Part shown: one piece after another, positions 24,425 through 36,000 of the stretch
How positions within the stretch are numbered: the first letter of the stretch is position 1
Layout: each line of letters begins with the position of its first letter
Assembly (NCBI GenBank): GCA_023055505.1
Contig: JALIRH010000003.1
Span: forward strand, 35,652,842 to 35,716,841
Source of the DNA: Callipepla californica brunnescens
Taxonomy: Eukaryota > Chordata > Aves > Galliformes > Odontophoridae
DNA: 64,000 nucleotides
Direction: 5' to 3'
Made by a program: the position numbers and the translations under genes
Notes under the pieces: model-generated
Databases searched by the model: none
What the model was told of the DNA's origin: nothing
What the model saw: the letters and a program-made list of their open reading frames with translations, nothing else

Positions 24425-27400
24425 TACACATCAAGTTCTTCTGGAGGAGAGAGCTCTTGTGAGGAGGGCAGGATGCGACGGCCAACCCAGCTGAGACCTT
24501 TCCATTCAAGAAACACTGTTGACCCAGACTTTCCTCTTTTGCATTTATCAAGTGATCCTGATTATTCATCCAGCAGTGAACAGTCCTGTGACACCGTGAT
24601 TTATGTTGGCCCCAATGGCACTGCCCTTTCTGATAAAGAACTGACAGATAATGAAGGTCCCCCTGACTTTGTTCCCATAGTTCCTGCTCTGCAGAAGACC
24701 AAAAATGAGGGCAGACTGGAGGAAGGTAGTGAATCAGGGGCCAGCACATCTGAAAGAGATTGCCTGAAGTGCAACACCTTTGCGGAACTCCAGGAGAGGC
24801 TGGATTGCATAGATGGCAGTGAAGAGACCAACAAATTTCCCTTTGAAGAGATGTCTGCTCAATTTAGCTCAGACCAGATGTCTAAGTGCTCTGTCTCAAG
24901 CCAACTGGCAGAGCTTAGTCACTTACCAGAGTCAGATAAGGAAGATACGATGCCAGAATGTCAGCATCCTGATAGAGAAGCCAAGGAAAATATAACTGCA
25001 ACCCCCAGCAAAACTAAGAGAAATCACTCCCCCATTCCTTCTGGAGCTCTTACTAATATTTCAACTCCTCCTTCTCCTAGGAGTGTAACAGGCAGCTCTA
25101 GTAGAGAGCTTAGCTCTTGCCAGCTAGCACACAGTACCAGCTTGCAGAGCAGCAGAGAAGGTCTCAACACTTGTGGCTTTGTGGAAGGGAAACCAAGGCC
25201 AATGGGTTCACCCCGGCTTGGCATTGCAAGCCTCTCCAAGACATCTGAGTACAAGCCACCAACTTCTCCTTCCCAGAGGTGCAAGGTCTATACACAGAAA
25301 GGAGTTCTTCCCAGCACCACACCCCCACCGGCTCCCCTGAGTAAGGACACTGAGATGACATCTACTGAGTCTTTGTTACAGCCAGAAATCCGGACCCCGC
25401 CTGCAGGAATGAGTCCTCAGATCATGAAGAAGTCAGTGTCTTCCAGCAATGGGGATTTTGAAGAGACTGTTCTCAGTGAAGACCATCAACAAAACCGTTC
25501 TCCTGAATCCAAGAAGGAGATTCTGAGCACCACTATGGTGACTGTGCAGCAGCCACTGGAACTGAATGGGGAGGACGAGCTTGTGTTCACCCTTGTAGAA
25601 GAGCTAACCATTAGTGGGGTTCTTGACAATGGCCGCCCAACCAGTATCATCAGTTTTAACAGTGACTGCTCTGTGCAGGCTTTGGCCTCTGGGTCTAGGC
25701 CTGTCAGTATCATCAGCAGCATATCTGAAGATCTTGAATGTTACTCCAGTGCAGCTCCTGTCTCTGAGGTCAGCATCACGCAATTCCTTCCACTTCCAAA
25801 GTTGGGCCTGGATGACAAGTCCCAGGATGATGGCAGCAGACGCTCATCTATCAGCTCATGGTTGAGTGAAATGAGCACAGGGAGTGATGGTGAACAGTCG
25901 TGCCACAGTTTCATTGCCCAGGCGTGCTATGGGCATGGAGAAGCAATGGCAGAACCTCCTGTCTCTGAGTTTGCAAGCACCATACAAAGTGCCAGCATGA
26001 TTTGTGTAGGTGACAAACAGAAGCCAGTGACTGACAACATGCTTATATTGTCAGAAATGGGGGAGGAAGCTTTCAGCAAAGTGCCACCCATCAAAGGCTG
26101 TAAAATATCAGCTCTAGGGAAAACTACTGTCACAATTAAAAACACTGCAAGCCTCAGCAGCTGTGAGGGCTACTTCCCAATGAAGACAAACATTACTGTT
26201 TATCCATGTATTGCTGTTAATTCCTTCAAAGCACAAGATACTGATGATGCTGTATCAGCAGAAAATGCAGACACAAAGGTTGCTCACCCCCATGAGGGGA
26301 AAGAACCCAGTGCGAAGAAGGATATAAAATTTGAAGATCCTTGGCTGAAGAGAGAAGATGATGTAAAAAATGACAGCTGTGGGAGCAGTGATGGGTCAAG
26401 GTCTGACATGACCACGGTTTCGGCCAAACCTGAGCAGAGCACAAAGCAGTCCTCAGCAGACAGGTTTAGCAGCGGCAGCAGCGGGGATGCCTCTGTCTCC
26501 CCAGGATGTGATAGTCTGAAGAGGATTGTGGATGGGTGTGAGATGGCAGCATCTGGCTCTGCAACCCAAAGCCCTGTTCATTCCAGTGATGGCTTTAAGA
26601 GTGGCAGCCTCCCTCGAGGGCTCCCAAAGGCGAGCAAGCCAGAGGAGCCTGACAGTCACCTCCACTCTGCTGTCTCCGACAGCAATGGAGTTGTTTCTCC
26701 TGCCCACACCCAATTTTCTAAGGCCAACCTAGACAAAAAAATTGCCTCTCCCAAACATTGTGTCCTCACTCGCCCCAAAGGGACCCCTCCTCTGCCTCCA
26801 GTGAGAAAGTCAAGTTTGGATCAGAAGAACAGAGCCAGCCCCCAGCACAGTGCTGCCAGCAGCACCACCAGCAGTCCCTCTGGCCAGCCCATGCCCTTCC
26901 TGGCCAGCTTCCCCGAGGAGCTGAATGCCAAACCAAAGGGCCCTGGCATTGACAACAGCAGCAACAACAGCAGCAGCAAGCTGTTCAGTGCTAAGCTGGA
27001 GCAGCTTGCCAGCAGGACCAACTCCCTTGGGAGGTCCTCAGGAAGTCACTACGAGTGTCTGTCACTGGAAAGAGCAGAAAGCTTGTCCTCTGTGAACTCC
27101 AAACTGAACCCTGGCAAAGACACCACCATGCCTAGGGCTGGAAGGAGCGTCAGTCGCAGCATCATGTCCTCACCAACCAACTCAGCTCTCTCCCAGTCTG
27201 CAGGAGCCTCACCAAAAGCTGGACAGTCAAAGATCTCTGCAGTCAGCAAGCTCCTGCTGGCAAGTCCCAAGGCGCGAAGCCTGTCCGCCTCTGCTACCAA
27301 AACGCTCAGCTTTTCGACCAAGTCTCTGCCTCAGTCTGTTGGGCAGAGCTCCAGTTTGCCTCCAAGTGGGAAGAATATGTCCTGGTCAACACAGTCCCTC

Positions 27401-27860
27401 AGTAGAAACCGAGGCTCTAGCCTTGCTTCTAAACTGCCACTTCGGGCTGTCAATGGACGGATTTCAGAGCTGCTCCAAGGCAGCGCCAGCTCCAGAGGCT
27501 TGCAGCTGCGAGGAAATGCAGAAGCAGATGAGCGTGGTGGCCTTCATGGAGAGGAGAAGCCAACAGTTCATGTGCTGCCATCCCCTTACAGCAAGATCAC
27601 CCCACCCCGGAAACCTCATCGCTGCAGCAGTGGTCATGGGAGCGACAACAGCAGTGTCCTCAGTGGGGAGCTGCCCCCCGCCATGGGGAAGACTGCCCTG
27701 TTCTACCACAGCGGGGGCAGCAGTGGCTACGAGAGTATGATGAGGGACAGCGAGGCGACAGGGAGCGCCTCCTCTGCACAGGACTCCATGAGCGAGAACA
27801 GCAGCTCTGCCAGCGGCAGGTGCCGGAGTCTCAAAACACCGAAGAAACGGTCAACCACAG
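24425..27860 (+). CDS. KIF26B: KIF26B giant coding exon: Ser/Pro-rich disordered tail
   Basis: This single 3436-bp exon encodes 1145 residues plus the first base of a Gly codon, with no stop. It starts [15 protein letters not shown] and ends K-K-R-S-T-T-G before GTAAGC. I recognise vertebrate KIF26B from conserved islands. These include [15 protein letters not shown] (exon residues 75-89), [16 protein letters not shown] (near 24755), the block around [13 protein letters not shown] (near 25572), paired R-P-T/V-S-I-I-S motifs (near 25635 and 25697), [13 protein letters not shown] (near 25836), [10 protein letters not shown] (near 26326) and [11 protein letters not shown] (near 27724). P-P-L-P-P-V-R-K (near 26786) fits an SH3-binding class II motif. 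The sequence between islands is low-complexity Ser/Pro/Lys. In other vertebrates KIF26B acts in cell adhesion during kidney development and in Wnt5a/ROR signalling, and its tail is a target of phosphorylation and ubiquitin-dependent turnover. Confidence 0.97.
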
Positions 27861-30779
27861 GTAAGCTTGAAGTGGTGACCAAAGCAACTAACTGTTTTGT
27901 AGTGGGGAGACCTGCCCCAAAGATGTGAGTGTCCCAGGCCCTGAGCTTCCTCTGAGCAACAAATATCTATGTTTGCATTGCCTATGCAGTAGAGTCTCCC
28001 TCCTACCCATTTCACTTAGGTTTATTTCACATTAACAGGACACTTATCTCTACAGTTGTTTCATGTTGCTAGTGGCTGTTGCAATCAAATGCTTATTTAT
28101 GCAGACATTCTTCTGATTTAATTGCAAAAAGATGCCTTTGTGAGGTGGTGAAATATAATTGTTATCCTTGAGCATTTTAGACCTAGACACCTGTCTAGGT
28201 ACATGTGTGGTTCGGCAGCAGAAGGCCAGAGTCCTTCTCAACAGCGGTACCTGCTGGGAGCTCACTTTTGCTCCTTGTGCCCTCTGAATGCCCAAAAAGT
28301 GCAAGATGCCCTAAGGCTGGAACCGTCGCTTCTTTCTTCCCACCCATATTAGAAGATAGAACAAAGTTATGTCCATGTCCTTGAAAGATCTTATCTCACC
28401 TCTGAGTCTGCTGGTTTTTAACTTTTTAGTTATGAGTCCTTCTTCTCCAAGTAACTTAATAAGGTATGCTAGTAATATTATAAATATGGGAACTGCCGCC
28501 CTGAAGTACTTGCAAGTCTGAGAGCATCTAGTCATCACAGAGAGGATCAGAATCCCCAGTAGCTTTCTTACTACATCAGCACTTTTTATCAGATAGCAAG
28601 AGTCTGTTGGTCCATGCTGTCGCAGCTTGTGCATCCTCAGTGGCTGCTTACCCTGCAGTGGCTCTGTCTGCAGAAATGTGTAATTCTCATAGAGTTTCTA
28701 ATTCACCAACCATTCCCACTTGCTGGGTTACTCACCTTGGGGCTTCATTTAGAGTGAATGAAATGAGTGATGACCCTCTCTTTCTTTATGCTTCTGCTGC
28801 AATAGTAAGAAGACTATGTGCAGCACAGATGTGAACTCAATAGATAGAACAATTAAAACCATATCCATCAGTGCAATTCTGATAATACCTGTTCAGAGGA
28901 TAGAAGCAAGCATAGAAAACTGTAGTGTAGGTTTGTCCATATCAAACAGAAGAGACTATATCCCTCCTCCCTTGGATCTTGTCAGCTTTGATCTTACCTG
29001 CCCGAGCAATGGCAGAGATTTGTGATACAGTGCAGATATGCAAAGGTAGTCAAGCAGAAAGCTTTCCTTAGCAAGGAACATGGACAGTCTCAGCTTTGCA
29101 ACTTTTTTACTGCTAAGTAAAATCTGACCTTTTTCACAAAGTACAGCTTTCTCTCTGACTGGCAAATGTATGTGTTCAGTCTAATTCTTTCTGTGGCTTA
29201 GTTCCTCTCTCCCTTGTCAGCAGTGTTGCAGGTGCTTACCCACTGCTAGATTTTAACCTCTGGTGATGGAGCATTTTCTCAGCATAGCCAGCATTCCTGC
29301 AAGATGCCTACTCTGGTAGGCTCAGCAAAGCGCGGCATGTTGACATCCTTCAGAGTATGTGCAAAGCTTCTCTCTTAATTGGATCTGTCACCTTATGTGG
29401 AGAGTTTGCAAGTGTGTTATTTTTGTTATTTTACTTTTGAGAGTGATTCCTTATGTCTGCGAGTAAATTCCTATGTTGTTTTGAGTGAGTTGTGTTTGTA
29501 AGAGCATCCAGTTTTCTAATGCAAATGGGAAAAAAAAAAAAGATCTTTATTACTTTCCATATCTGCAGCAGCAAACCACTGCCCAGAAATTCATAATGCT
29601 TCACTTTCTTGTAACCCAGCTCCAGTTTGAATTTCATCCTGCGGCAATAATATCATAATTCTGTTTTGATGTGTTTGATAATAGTATAATTTTTCACATG
29701 TCAGCAGATTTATGATGGCATAAAATCGGGATTATTACTTCAGTGCAGGAGAACATGAAGGAGGATCTGAGATATAAGGAAGAATAGAGTTGTTCACAAA
29801 CATATTTTTATTGCATAATAAACAAAAAAATATGCAAAGGTCTGCAATCTTTTATCCCCCGTAATTTCTCCTGTCTGTAAGTCTGTTCTCATCTGAATGA
29901 TCTCTCACAAGGAACACTTTCTAATGAAAAAGATAGCATACAAAGGTTCTGAGCTCTTGAAAGATGGATATTATTTTAATACAGAGTGTCAAGAGCATTG
30001 GACCTTTCCTGATTTGCAGTCGCAGATCCAGTGTGCTGTAATGGATATGGCACTATAGATATGCTCATTTCAGGTCAGGCAACCTTGTCCACTTTATTTA
30101 TGATTATTATTAGCAGAAATGCTAGCTGTCAGACACGATCATCATGAATCAGCCCAAGGCTCCTTTAAGAGGAGCTATAAAGAGTCTTTAGCAGAATCAC
30201 CAGCAGCCCTGTCAGATCTCACAATTACTTTTGAAGTTCTGACACATTGGGGAGACATCATTTTTTTCCTGAGATTAAGATCTTGTCTTTCAATGCTTTT
30301 AAGTGCATTATTTTTATGTGTAGGTGCTTCTGCGGTGATTGCTATACATGAAGCATCAGACCTACATTGACAGCTTTTGAAAGATAAAGCTAGGTGATAT
30401 CCTTGGGTTACAATAGCCTTGGGTTAAATTTTGGGCTCTATATAGGCACCTGTACAATTCAGAGACTGCCCACTGCTGCAGAAACAAAAGTAAAAACAAA
30501 CTAACAAAAACAATTATTAGCCCCTTGCATTCTGATACATACTGAAAAGCTTATGTTTATATCATGAACCACTTAAGCCTTCCCCCAGAGTAACCTTTTC
30601 TTTTCATAAACATTTCTGTCTTTGTAGCTTTTAACATTGGTCCTCTAATGCTGCATCAGCAGATACTGCCCTAAAGTGACTACTTATAGCAAGAACAGAG
30701 CTATTTAGCCTTGATATATCACTGTACATTTCAAAGCTTTGTGTGACCACCTTTTAATCCACCTTGTGTTGCACATATT

Positions 30780-30905
30780 ACTCCAGACTCCATTTTACAG
30801 GTGCAGAAATCAAGGCAGAGAGCTTTACTGACTTACTCAATGCTTCCACTAAGTGAGAGCCAGATCCAGGATTAAATTGCCAGCACATGTGACTCCTAAC
30901 CTCAA
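30780..30905 (+). repeat. L2/MIR-type ancient repeat relic
   Basis: The order of short matches is 'actccattttacaggtgcag', 'aaatcaaggcagagagctt', 'actgacttactcaa', 'gtgagagccagatccaggat' and 'gtgactcctaac'. This parallels the shared L2/MIR 3' region ('ccattttacagatgaggaaa', 'ctgaggcacagagaggttaa', 'gtgacttgcccaa', 'agccaggattcgaaccc', 'ctgactcc'). Birds keep few and very old copies of these families, in line with the divergence seen here. Confidence 0.6.
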
Positions 30906-30980
30906 CCTCTGCTGACTTGGCTGCACATCCACTCTTGCCCTTGCTGAGCCACGGAGAGGAGGGTTTTCTCTGTTTTTTTT

Positions 30981-31007
30981 GTTGTTGTTGTTGTTTGTTT
31001 TGGTTTT

Positions 31008-31038
<31 letters not shown>
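30981..31038. repeat. (GTT)n region followed by (TG)13
   Basis: A GTT/GTTT-rich stretch (30981-31010) leads into 13 uninterrupted TG units at 31013-31038. It is likely to be length-polymorphic and able to form Z-DNA. It is intronic. Confidence 0.95.
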
Positions 31039-32959
31039 CTTGTGTTTGTGGCAGTCCCTCCCCCTTCTCCATTCATGTGCATTTGTGCAACTGTGTTTCC
31101 TTCCATTTCTTTGCTCACTCTGTTAGCATTTTCCCTGTAGGAAACTATCTATATCTCAGCCATTTTCCTGGCTCTGACTCCAGTCTCTCTCTCAGGGAGG
31201 CAGTGCTGTCTTGAGCAGAGCACTGAAGTGTTACAGCACAGTCATCAGTAGCACCAATTATATATTACTTTTTAATACCTCAGAAATTTCAAGTGCAATG
31301 GCCTCGTGCTGCTCCATGAAAAGGCAATGACAAGGATGCTTTTATAGCACAAACTCTCTTGTGTCATCAGGAAGTGCATTCAGGCTTAAATCCATTTTAA
31401 CCAAGCTGTATTTGTATCCTGGGAACGCATGAGGGATGAGGAGGAGGTAGGCAGGGCAGCAGGAAAGGGCTGTATTGTGTTCCTAGTGGCGCTGCTGGTT
31501 TGCTCTGTCCCCTTGGGCACCCTGTGTAATGACTGTTATCTGTAACCTGCTCACAAAACTAGATCATGGCCTTGTGGAAAAGCTGTCAATGCAAAGCAGG
31601 ACTGGGTGAGTTCAGCCATGCAGCTTGCTGCTGCGTCCAGGTGTGTGATTCCATCAGCTCTGAGCTAGCAGCAGTGCAATAGCCCAGGCTGTAATTAGGT
31701 TTACCTAGCACAGCCAGGCCATTTGCATCCCCACGCGATGTGCTCAGTTGCCTTGCTCCTGACTTTTGCCCTGTCCTACAGAGGATCCAGGACTGCCAGA
31801 TCTGGCAGGAAGCCTTCCCTGGGGATGGCAGGGTGGGAGGGGCTCTGAGACAACTTGTTACAAGATAAAGCTTTCAGTGGAAAATAGAGGGATATTCCTG
31901 AGGCTGTTTTCTTTGCTGTTCCTTTTGGGAGCAGGCTTGGGTGCTTGAGGGAGCCCCAGTACATGTGATATGTGGTGAGACATAGGGGCTGTTGTGTGTC
32001 ATTACCTGCAGCACTCTGCTGAGCCCGCTGCCTCCTCTGCCAGGGAGCGACTCTCTTTTAATTTCTGTGTCCTCCAGTTGGGGCTTGTCAGAGCTGAGCC
32101 TGACTGATGTACGTGTGGCACGGACATGGGAGGAAGAGGTGGCTTACATGGGAAGCACAGCCAAAAGAGTCAAGGCTGAGGGGAGATAGTCCTTGTAAAG
32201 GGCTTCCCTGTGGGGCTGCTCCGGGACAGTTTAGCTTTCCTGAACGCTGAGTATCGCAGAGCATTGAGAAACAAAAAATTAAGGGATGCTTTTGTTGGTA
32301 AGGCCAAGTCTGAGGAAAGCCAGGGTCTCCAAATGCTGACTTCCCAGTGCTTGGATGTGTGCCCTGAGCTGCAGTTAGTTGTATTTCCTAGCATCTGCAG
32401 GGCCGTGCTCCTACCTGTCTGGGATAGGATTTGTCTCTGTGTGTGTCTGTGCTTTAATCTTCTTTGCACAGGGAACCTGTCTGCCTATAGATAATTAAAG
32501 TTTCTCACTGCAGCAGTTTATTGCTTTTGCAGTAAAGTTTCATGACTCCTTGCGGCTCTTTCTCAGTTCTCAGTTTTGCTACCAAAGTAGAACAAATTGC
32601 TACATGATTTTAAACACTTTCATAAAAAGACAGACTGTTAAGACATGACAATAATTACCTGCAATTAGAGTGCCTGTTTTGCTCTTTACCTCTGTGCTCA
32701 GAATTTCCCTGATGGGTTGGTATTAAAGATGGAGATTTCAGGGTTCCTGGAAAGCCCTGATAGTTCCATATTCACACACATTACTTCTCTGGAAGCACTT
32801 AGCCCAGTCCATGAAAGCAACAGAAAAAGCCAGTGGCTGAATCTGGGGACTATGAAATATGAAAGTCCATCTCCAACCAACATTACAAAGCAACATGTTT
32901 TGAAATGTGGCCAAAATGATAATGCTGAAACAAAATGCCAACAAAAAGAATCTGAGGTG

Positions 32960-33004
32960 TTTTTTTTTTTCCTTTCCTTTCCTTTTTTTTTTTTTTTTTT
33001 TTTT
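32960..33004. repeat. Poly-T / (CCTTT)n pyrimidine tract
   Basis: This is a 45-bp all-pyrimidine run made of T11, two CCTTT units, then CC and T22. It is intronic, with no polyadenylation hexamer at its right edge that would suggest a retrocopy. Confidence 0.95.
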
Positions 33005-36000
33005 GAATCCAAGTGAAAAGGAATTTGATTCATGTTTAGACTGCCTCAGGCACTGTAGGGAGCTGAAAATTGCCTTTTGTATCATGAAGCTGTAGGGCTT
33101 CTCCAGCATTTCCACTTTAACTTGCTTACAATTGACGATAGCTAATTGATATCCTGCATTATTCCCTTACCATGACAAAGGATGTTAGAGCCATACAGCA
33201 AGACGCTATTTGTTTGCAGGTGACCCCTTTATGTATATGACTGCTGGCTGGGAGAGCAAAAGGAGGGGCAGTGTGGGCTTCAGCTCCACTTTTTTTTGTT
33301 CATTAAAACAACAGCATTGATTTTCCCAGGTCAATGCGAGGCCATTTCATGCAGCAAATCTGTGTTGAAAGGGATCAGAGTAATCATTTTTTACACGCTT
33401 GACTACTGCATGCCAGCACTGAGCTTTCAGCCACATGAACATAGGAATGATTTAATAGAGGAAATGGCAGCAGGCTATTGTGCACAGTGAAGGCTCCATG
33501 TAACATGCATGACTGAGTCGCACGCCATTAGGCTGAGTGTAAATAAAACCTGCTTCCTATGCTGCCACAGAATTAGCTCATAGGAATGCCTCTACCACTG
33601 TCTTGTTATGATCTAATGGTGGGGCTGCAGAGCCCCTTCATCTTCTGTCTTTGCTGACCAAGCCACGAGCAGCACAGATATTCAGTGCAGTGCTGCAGTA
33701 ACAGTAACCAGCTCCTTAAAGAACACCCCAATGCTGAGAAATGCATGACAAACCAAAACCCAGACCAAGGGGAGATAAGGATGTAGAAGAGAGTCTGGCT
33801 GTTTTGGATTTTTATTTTTTATTTTTTTTATTGCTAGGGATTGCAGGTGCTGAAAGCACAGCCCCTGTGACGTACATCTTCCCTGGAGCGTCTCCCAGAT
33901 TACTTGTCAACCTGCCACACTGCAGGAGAGCTGCTTCCTCATCTGGTTTCAGCAGTGCTCATTCACCAGTTCTAAACTTACCCTGAAAGGCACCTTTTAA
34001 AGTGAGATGGTAATTCAAGAAATATGGTTAAAAATGAACAGGATGGGTAGAAAAAAAATTAGATGTAGACTGTACCTCAGCATGTTCCTTATACATATAG
34101 AAGTTCCTTAGATATATATAAGCAACATGTCTAGTATAGCTATGAATGGAAAATTATAAATAAGGGTTGCTTTATTCCTGCATACAGCAAGCAGTTCTTT
34201 TGAGCCCCCAAGTGTCCTTGTACTCCTTACTGATTTGCAATGGCAGGATTGCATACAAGCCAACACAGAATAAGGCCTGAATTATTTTACATGGAGGTGG
34301 TCATAGAAGACTCTATGATAAATCCCATTGGTGTTTCCTTCTCCAGCACTTCAGGTGCAATCTGAGTTGCCAGGATGCAGTTTAGACTTTCTGGCAGTAA
34401 GTGCTAGGATTCTTTACTGGTTGTAGTTCTGACCTCAAGCTGTGCACCCTAAATACTTCTAATGAAGCCTCCATGCCATCACAGCGGCTTTCCACAGGAA
34501 AGCATTGGCAGCATCTGAGAAACAGGGAGAGGATCTTAGCATTGCACATAATGTGTGAAAATGAGTAGCTGTTCTCTTTATTGAAGAAAGGGCACTGTAA
34601 AGTAAACTAGGAGAAGAGAGGTCAAAGGAAATGGGAGGAGTTGGTTCAGTCATGGATAATTGCCCATGAGGGCAGACCCTGTAGGAAATGGGGAAGAGAA
34701 AAGTCAGCATAGCATCTTCAGCTCAAACAAAGCGGTAGTCTCAGTGTTGGACAGGGAAGAGCAGCAGGGGGAACAGACAAATAATCTTTGCCAAGTCAGC
34801 AAACAGTTTGATGCTGCATTGGAGGTTGGTGCTATTGTTCCTTGGAAATGAAGCCACAGGAGGAGTGGCATTGGCTTAGTCGTACTGCTTTCTTTAGCCA
34901 AGATTAGTTTTTTGTAATCACTTTCGGTTTGCATGGACTTTCTAGTGAGAAAAACAACAAAATGCTGAAAAAGGTCTGCACACAAAGGCAGTTTTACCTC
35001 CAGAAGCATTTCATGCAGTGAGAATAGCTTTGGCTGTGCATCTCGCCTTTAAGATCCCACTATAACCATATGGAATTAGCAATATCAAATTAGTTGCTGA
35101 AACAACTTGAAATTTCAGGGGGAACGATTGTTTTGCAACCCATTCAGATGCATCCTGCCTTGAAGAGATATGCATCATGCTCCTTTTGTGGATATTTTTG
35201 CATTCAGTACTTTCTGCTTTTACCTTTCGCACAGAAAAGATGCTCTGACTGGAACATGTTCTTGGAAAGCAATAGAAAGGGAACACTCCAAAATATACAG
35301 TAGTTAAACAAAACCAGCTTTCTTAGGGATTCTGCTGTGGTTAACAGATGCTTTTATGAGCACATACCCTTATGGAGTTGGGAGTTTTGCTGAGGTCAGT
35401 GAGTCTTTATCCTTGAAGTTATCCTTCCATACTTAGCTTGGTTTGTGTTTCTAATACTTTAAAGGCAAAGGCTTCTCTGAGCATATCTGTGCTGCAGTGT
35501 GTTGTGGTTTCAGTGCTGCGCTTCAGCCAGATCCACTTTCACACCTCACACATTCACTCCTCTGTTGCTCCTTTTATCTTAATTAAACCCTGTCCGGTCT
35601 TTGCCACGGCTGAACCTGCCAGACCTTAACCAATTGCTCAAAGTAGAACAACCGATCTGCTGTATTCTATGCATTTTCAGGGCTGTTTCATAGTGTGCTG
35701 AAGCTAAGCTTGAGACAGTTTATTCTGGCTGTGAATAACTTCAAGCTAAGTGAAAAATGTAGTTTCCAAGGTGTTTATAAAATAACACATTCCTTTAATG
35801 TGTCACATGACCATAAATGACAATGTCATTACTGTGTACTGGGTTCATCTTACAGGGTTTCTTCCAGATCATTTCCGGCTCAAGTTTCTCTTTTTTTGGC
35901 TGGGACAGGGCAGAGGCTCCTCTTGGCTTCTGACTCTGGGTTGCAGGTAGAGGAGAGCTGCCCCATGCTGGTGTGGGTTGGCACCCAGGCTGGCCCCTGC

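Noticed and set aside
24348..24749. 133-codon open frame on the - strand
   Set aside because: It is antisense to the start of the giant KIF26B exon, and codon structure and conservation belong to the + strand.
27339..27740. 133-codon open frame on the + strand in another frame
   Set aside because: It is an out-of-frame shadow in Ser-rich, GC-rich KIF26B coding sequence, with no recognisable protein.
30917..31126. Open frames over the TG repeat
   Set aside because: They are Cys/Val repeats produced by translating (TG)n and are not genes.
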